DNA of 10,099 bases, from positions 1 through 10,099 of the forward strand of contig CAZSMH010000064.1 of NCBI GenBank assembly GCA_964607965.1, written 5' to 3'. The notes below the pieces were generated by a model. That model was not told the DNA's origin. It searched no databases and worked only from the letters and a program-made list of their open reading frames with translations. Below, in pieces: positions 7,704-10,099 of this stretch. Each line of letters opens with the position of its first letter. Within the stretch, counting starts at the first letter, position 1. Source of the DNA: SZUA-584 sp964607965 (GTDB lineage: Bacteria > Bacillota > Clostridia > Christensenellales > SZUA-584). Made by a program: the position numbers and the translations under genes.

Positions 7704-7800
7704 CGCGGAGAAAGCCCGTTGTTATGCGGTTCTCCGGGAGCAAAAAGCGGGGGATAGGGTAAAGCCTTACCCTCCGTTTTTGGGGGGTGATACCGTGACG
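7604..7800 (+). repeat. Direct repeat, copy 1 (left of the channel gene)
   Basis: Bases 7604-7763 align without gaps to 8660-8819, with 15 mismatches in 160 bases by my count, and 7708-7763 is identical to 8764-8819. Weaker similarity continues through the hairpin to TGATACCGTGACG at 7788-7800. The copy holds the end of the cysteine-rich reading frame, a small hairpin (CGGAGAA at 7706-7712 with TTCTCCG at 7730-7736) and a terminator-like hairpin. It lies 25 bases past the 3' end of the channel gene. Confidence 0.9.
7742..7781. terminator. Terminator-like hairpin in repeat copy 1
   Basis: AAAAA, CGG and GGGATAGGG (7742-7759) pair with CCTTACCCT, CCG and TTTTT (7765-7781). This allows G-U pairs, one A/C mismatch and one bulged G; the loop is 5 bases. 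T-runs lie at both ends, so it could act in either direction. On the minus strand it lies about 45 bases beyond the channel gene's stop. Confidence 0.6.
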
Positions 7801-7825
7801 GTGGAAGTCTCAATTGATGTTTCTC

Positions 7826-8545
7826 TTAATTGTTATCTTTCTTATTTATTTCATTCATGTATCCAGCAGTAATTATACCTGCTGGTAAAGCCACAATTGC
7901 TATTCCAAATATTGCCGAAATCATTGTAACAGTACGCCCGATTGTTGTAACGGGATAGATATCACCATAACCCATTGTCGTAAGCGATACTGTTGCCCAA
8001 TACACAGCATCAAAGAATGTATCAAAAGAATTTGGTTCGACATTAAAAATTATAAGAGCTGAAATAATTATGTATGCAACTGCCAGTGTTCCTACCGCTA
8101 ACAATGGTTCTCTTTGCTTCTTAAATACAGATGTTATTATTTTGAAACTTTTTGAATAACGCAAGACCTTCAATACTCTAAATACCCTAAATGCACGAAT
8201 CAAGCGGAAGATTCTTAAAAGCTTGAAGGTGCTATTAAGCAAAGTAACAGATGGCAGTATTGAGATTAAATCAATTATAGCCATTAATGAAAATGGATAT
8301 CGAAAAAAAGATGATATAGACTTTTTTTTATACCTGTAGTCCGCCGTACAGAGACGCAACAAATAGTCAATTATAAATACAGTAACGGCTATTTTATCAA
8401 CAACGCTAAATATTATATTGTCTTGCTTAAATGCTAGTGGAAGAAGGCTTGCTATTATTACAAACATCATAAAATAGTCATAGATACTACTCCACAAATC
8501 GGAACCGTTAGATAATTCAATTATTTCATATATTCTCTTTCGCAT
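7826..8545 (-). CDS. Voltage-gated potassium channel, six-helix (Kv/KvAP-like)
   Basis: The 239-residue protein forms a tetrameric potassium channel of the ion-transport family. The voltage sensor includes S1 (about 21-38), S2 (about 46-65, with Asp60), S3 (about 85-103, with Asp92) and S4 (108-130). In S4, positive residues sit at every third position: Arg111, 114, 117, 120 and 123, Lys126 and Arg129. S5 (about 148-168) leads to the pore loop, with the selectivity filter TTMGYGD at 189-195, and S6 is at about 203-228. The cytoplasmic tail is only about 10 residues, with no RCK or cyclic-nucleotide domain, so membrane voltage is the likely control. GGAGGG lies 7 bases before the ATG. The gene is visibly richer in A and T than its neighbours and sits between two direct repeats, which suggests it was acquired. 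Confidence 0.95.
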   Translation of the reverse strand: MRKRIYEIIELSNGSDLWSSIYDYFMMFVIIASLLPLAFKQDNIIFSVVDKIAVTVFIIDYLLRLCTADYRYKKKSISSFFRYPFSLMAIIDLISILPSVTLLNSTFKLLRIFRLIRAFRVFRVLKVLRYSKSFKIITSVFKKQREPLLAVGTLAVAYIIISALIIFNVEPNSFDTFFDAVYWATVSLTTMGYGDIYPVTTIGRTVTMISAIFGIAIVALPAGIITAGYMNEINKKDNN

Positions 8546-8578
8546 AAATGTTCCCTCCGCCAGAATTGGGATAACAGT

Positions 8579-8587
8579 ATTATATCA
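8579..8587 (-). promoter_or_regulatory. Extended -10 promoter of the channel gene
   Basis: On the minus strand the sequence reads TGATATAATAC: a perfect TATAAT (8579-8584) preceded by the TGn extension (8585-8587). No convincing -35 box is seen, as is common with extended -10 promoters. The leader would be about 27 bases. Confidence 0.55.
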
Positions 8588-8660
8588 TTTATTTGATACG
8601 GTTATATGGGCAGATTTTAATGTATACTATCGGGGCTATGGCGATCAAAAAGTATAAATC

Positions 8661-8759
8661 TACTACTCTGAAAAGTGCCGAAATCAGTGTCGCAAAGTAG
8701 CTGATGCGAATAGGGCAAAAAAATACCGCCGAAACAAGGGGGTATCCGTCACGGATTAG
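8661..8759 (+). pseudogene. C-terminal remnant of the small cysteine-rich gene, copy 2
   Basis: The frame reads YYSEKCRNQCRKVADANRAK, continuing to a TAG at 8757-8759. It is equivalent to 7605-7703 with 6 of 32 residues changed. The CxxC half of the gene is missing; an in-frame TAA at 8655-8657 precedes it. The first Cys of YCSEKC has become Tyr. There is no start codon or ribosome site, so it is a fragment. Confidence 0.45.
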
Positions 8760-8797
8760 CGCAGAGAAAGCCCGTTGTTATGCGGTTCTCCGGGAGC

Positions 8798-8840
8798 AAA
8801 AAGCGGGGGATAGGGTAAATGCCTTATCTTCCGCTTTTTT
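8798..8840. terminator. Terminator hairpin in repeat copy 2
   Basis: AAAAAGCGG and GGGATAGGG (8798-8815) pair over all 18 positions with CCTTATCTT, CCGC and TTTTT (8822-8839) if G-U pairs are allowed. The loop is 6 bases and the T-run is 8835-8840. On the minus strand it lies about 50 bases after the spoIIP stop and could end that transcript too. Confidence 0.75.
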
Positions 8841-8887
8841 GATGTTGATACAGTGACGTATACAGTCGTTTGGCTTCGACATAGCAG

Positions 8888-9856
8888 TTAGTCAATTTTC
8901 ACCACACGGTTTATAGTCATCGCAAAATATTTGACGGCATTTTTCGCTTGCTCCAGTGTGTTTGCATTGTGTCCCAATTCAATTAGCAGGCACATGTCAG
9001 AAATATTTTGGTTATGACTATGCGACTTGATACGGATAGGACGCGTGAACCCATTGTGAATCTTCTCCAACTCATTTGTAATGGCTTGAGCCAGCTTGTA
9101 ATTGGATTCATAGTCAGGCTTGATATCATATCCTTCGCCGTTATCCACCACAAACATCATGCGTGCACATTCCTCTCCGTTTACCGTCACAAAATCAGTA
9201 ACGTCTGTACTTGAGTCGCGGTGAACGTCAATAAATATGCGTAGCGTCGGATATTCCTTTTGATATCTTTTCATCGTTTCAAGGGAACGCGAATACGAGG
9301 TGTTTTGTGCGGGGGGCACATGGTCGGTTGTGTCGTGAATCACCGAAAAACCATAACGCTCCAACTCCGCTTTAAGCACTTCGCCTGCGGCAACCACCGA
9401 TTGTGACTGCTGCAAGGTCTGGGACTCGCCTATCTCAGCATATGCATCAACGACTGTCTGCCTGTAAGCTTCTCGTGTATGCGTATGGTATATCAAAATC
9501 TGCGGCCCCTGTGCACCCACATGAAACTCCTTGGGTCCGTCATTCGCATAGCCTAAGATCTCAAGCTTTATTTCATTAGGCATGACGTCAAAGATGATTT
9601 CCCCCTGCGACGTTGTTTCGTCTTCTCCTGATGCATCAATTCTATTAAAATCGATTGGGAACGCCGTCTTTCCCTCCGTTCCATCAATAATTCTATCATT
9701 TATCGTAAAATATATTGAAGATACCAACCCTGCCACAATGCCAATAGTCATCAAAGCTTTTAGAAAAATAAGGGAACGGTGGCGATATGGAACGCGACGT
9801 GGTTCTATTAGCGCCAAGGGCATATGAACAATGCGCCCATCTCTCATTCTTTTCAT
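8888..9856 (-). CDS. spoIIP: Stage II sporulation protein P, amidase/endopeptidase of the engulfment complex
   Basis: SpoIIP removes stem peptides from glycan strands and cuts cross-links, making the denuded strands that SpoIID then cleaves. It works in the mother-cell membrane with SpoIID and SpoIIM. The 322-residue protein has a basic N-terminus (1-28), a membrane helix (about 29-50), an acidic linker, and the SpoIIP domain from about 115. Zinc-site motifs are present: ILIYHTHTREAY (His124, His126), FIDVHRDSS (His212) and LIELGHNANTLEQA (Glu293). These correspond to the family's His, His and Glu ligands. It is shorter than the 401-residue B. subtilis protein, mostly before the catalytic domain. 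AGGGGTG (9864-9870) lies 7 bases before the ATG. It stands as a single gene here; in many sporeformers gpr lies upstream, but that region is outside the window. Confidence 0.96.
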   Translation of the reverse strand: MKRMRDGRIVHMPLALIEPRRVPYRHRSLIFLKALMTIGIVAGLVSSIYFTINDRIIDGTEGKTAFPIDFNRIDASGEDETTSQGEIIFDVMPNEIKLEILGYANDGPKEFHVGAQGPQILIYHTHTREAYRQTVVDAYAEIGESQTLQQSQSVVAAGEVLKAELERYGFSVIHDTTDHVPPAQNTSYSRSLETMKRYQKEYPTLRIFIDVHRDSSTDVTDFVTVNGEECARMMFVVDNGEGYDIKPDYESNYKLAQAITNELEKIHNGFTRPIRIKSHSHNQNISDMCLLIELGHNANTLEQAKNAVKYFAMTINRVVKID

Positions 9857-9875
9857 GTTTTTACACCCCTACCAA

Positions 9876-9902
9876 ACAATATGCAAAGGAAAGGTGATAT
9901 AT
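9876..9902 (-). promoter_or_regulatory. Candidate sigma-E promoter of spoIIP
   Basis: On the minus strand ATA (9900-9902), a 16-base spacer and CATATTGT (9876-9883) fit the sigma-E pattern ATA, 16-18 bases, CATAnnnT. Spacing is the same as in the spoIID candidate, and the predicted leader is likewise very short (about 14 bases). Confidence 0.4.
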
Positions 9903-10051
9903 CCGTCCGGATTTGGCTCAGTACCATTTACACCCTATGAAGCAGTTTGCATGGTTTGATAGTATAAATAAAAACGAGGGGCAGACTTGACTGTTGAAAC
10001 GGCTCTATTGGCTGCTAGAGACCCCAATTTTATTATGCAGCAATAAAACAA

Positions 10052-10099
10052 ATCCGAACCCTTCGCCAACGGGGAATACCCGTCTTGAGTGGTTCGGAT
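10052..10099. repeat. Inverted repeat with an inner hairpin at the window edge
   Basis: ATCCGAACC (10052-10060) and GGTTCGGAT (10091-10099) are perfect 9-base inverted arms. Between them ACGGG (10069-10073) and CCCGT (10079-10083) form an inner stem with a 5-base loop. Just upstream, TTTTATT (10028-10034) pairs with AATAAAA (10042-10048). The outer arm ends at the window's last base and may continue. No gene was recognised in 9903-10051. Confidence 0.65.

Larger units (their letters stand above)
8660..8858 (+). repeat. Direct repeat, copy 2 (right of the channel gene)
   Basis: This is the partner of 7604-7800, at a constant offset of 1056 bases up to 8819. Its left edge is sharp: bases before 8660 show no similarity to those before 7604. 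Its right edge is TGATACAGTGACG, ending at 8858. It begins 115 bases upstream of the channel start and lies 30 bases past the 3' end of spoIIP. The rest of 8546-8887 holds only the channel's leader and promoter. Confidence 0.9.

Noticed and set aside
7785..7802. GGGTGATACCGTGACG resembles a T-box core (GGGTGGTACCGCG).
   Set aside because: It has mismatches at key bases, shows no specifier stem upstream, has no plus-strand gene downstream, and the matching site in repeat copy 2 does not keep the motif.
7513..7872. A 119-codon plus-strand frame from a TTG.
   Set aside because: Only its CxxC segment looks protein-like. The conserved cysteine peptide is in the neighbouring frame, repeat copy 2 has a stop in this frame, and its end runs into the channel gene.
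7604..8858. CRISPR or satellite array.
   Set aside because: There are only two copies, they are long, and a full gene lies between them.
9937..9990. A 17-codon frame starting ATG AAG CAG.
   Set aside because: No ribosome binding site, very short, and no supporting context.
10052..10099. Integron attC site or tRNA-like fold.
   Set aside because: The arms lack the RYYYAAC/GTTRRRY core, since a G precedes AAC, and no cloverleaf with D and T arms can be drawn.

Overview
The window looks like chromosomal DNA of an endospore-forming Firmicute, most likely of class Clostridia. It carries three engulfment-stage sporulation genes (spoIID, a spoIIQ-type LytM gene and spoIIP), strong AGGAGG-type ribosome binding sites, and a Clostridia-style MMPL exporter paired with a heptad-repeat protein. 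The species cannot be named from this sequence.

Layout. 1-2260 (+): the 3' end of an MMPL/RND-type exporter, overlapped by 11 bases by a secreted protein with Leu-x-x-Gly heptads. 2261-4253 (+): a sigma-E-like promoter, spoIID (which appears to start at CTG), the spoIIQ-type gene and a strong hairpin terminator. 4282-7371 (-): argS followed 55 bases later by serS, with a terminator hairpin behind serS and a plausible housekeeping promoter before argS. 7372-8860: an accessory-looking stretch. It holds an isolated long hairpin, two 198-base direct repeats 1056 bases apart, and between them an AT-rich gene for a six-helix voltage-gated potassium channel (-). Each repeat is the 3' end of a broken small cysteine-rich gene, followed by a non-coding tract identical over 56 bases and a terminator hairpin. 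8888-9902 (-): spoIIP with its own sigma-E-like promoter. 9903-10099: non-coding, ending in an inverted repeat that reaches the window edge.

How it fits together. SpoIID and SpoIIP are the two peptidoglycan-degrading enzymes of the mother-cell engulfment (DMP) complex, and SpoIIQ is the forespore-side membrane protein that holds the two membranes together. All three sit within about 7.5 kb here, split by the two tRNA synthetases and the repeat-flanked channel. SpoIIM, the third DMP member, is not in the window. The spoIID and spoIIP promoters share the pattern ATA, 16 bases, CATAnnnT, followed by a very short leader, which suggests co-expression in the mother cell.

The points most worth a second look are the CTG start of spoIID, the repeat pair around the channel gene, and the MMPL/heptad-protein pair. 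No CRISPR array, rRNA, tRNA or intact transposase was seen.
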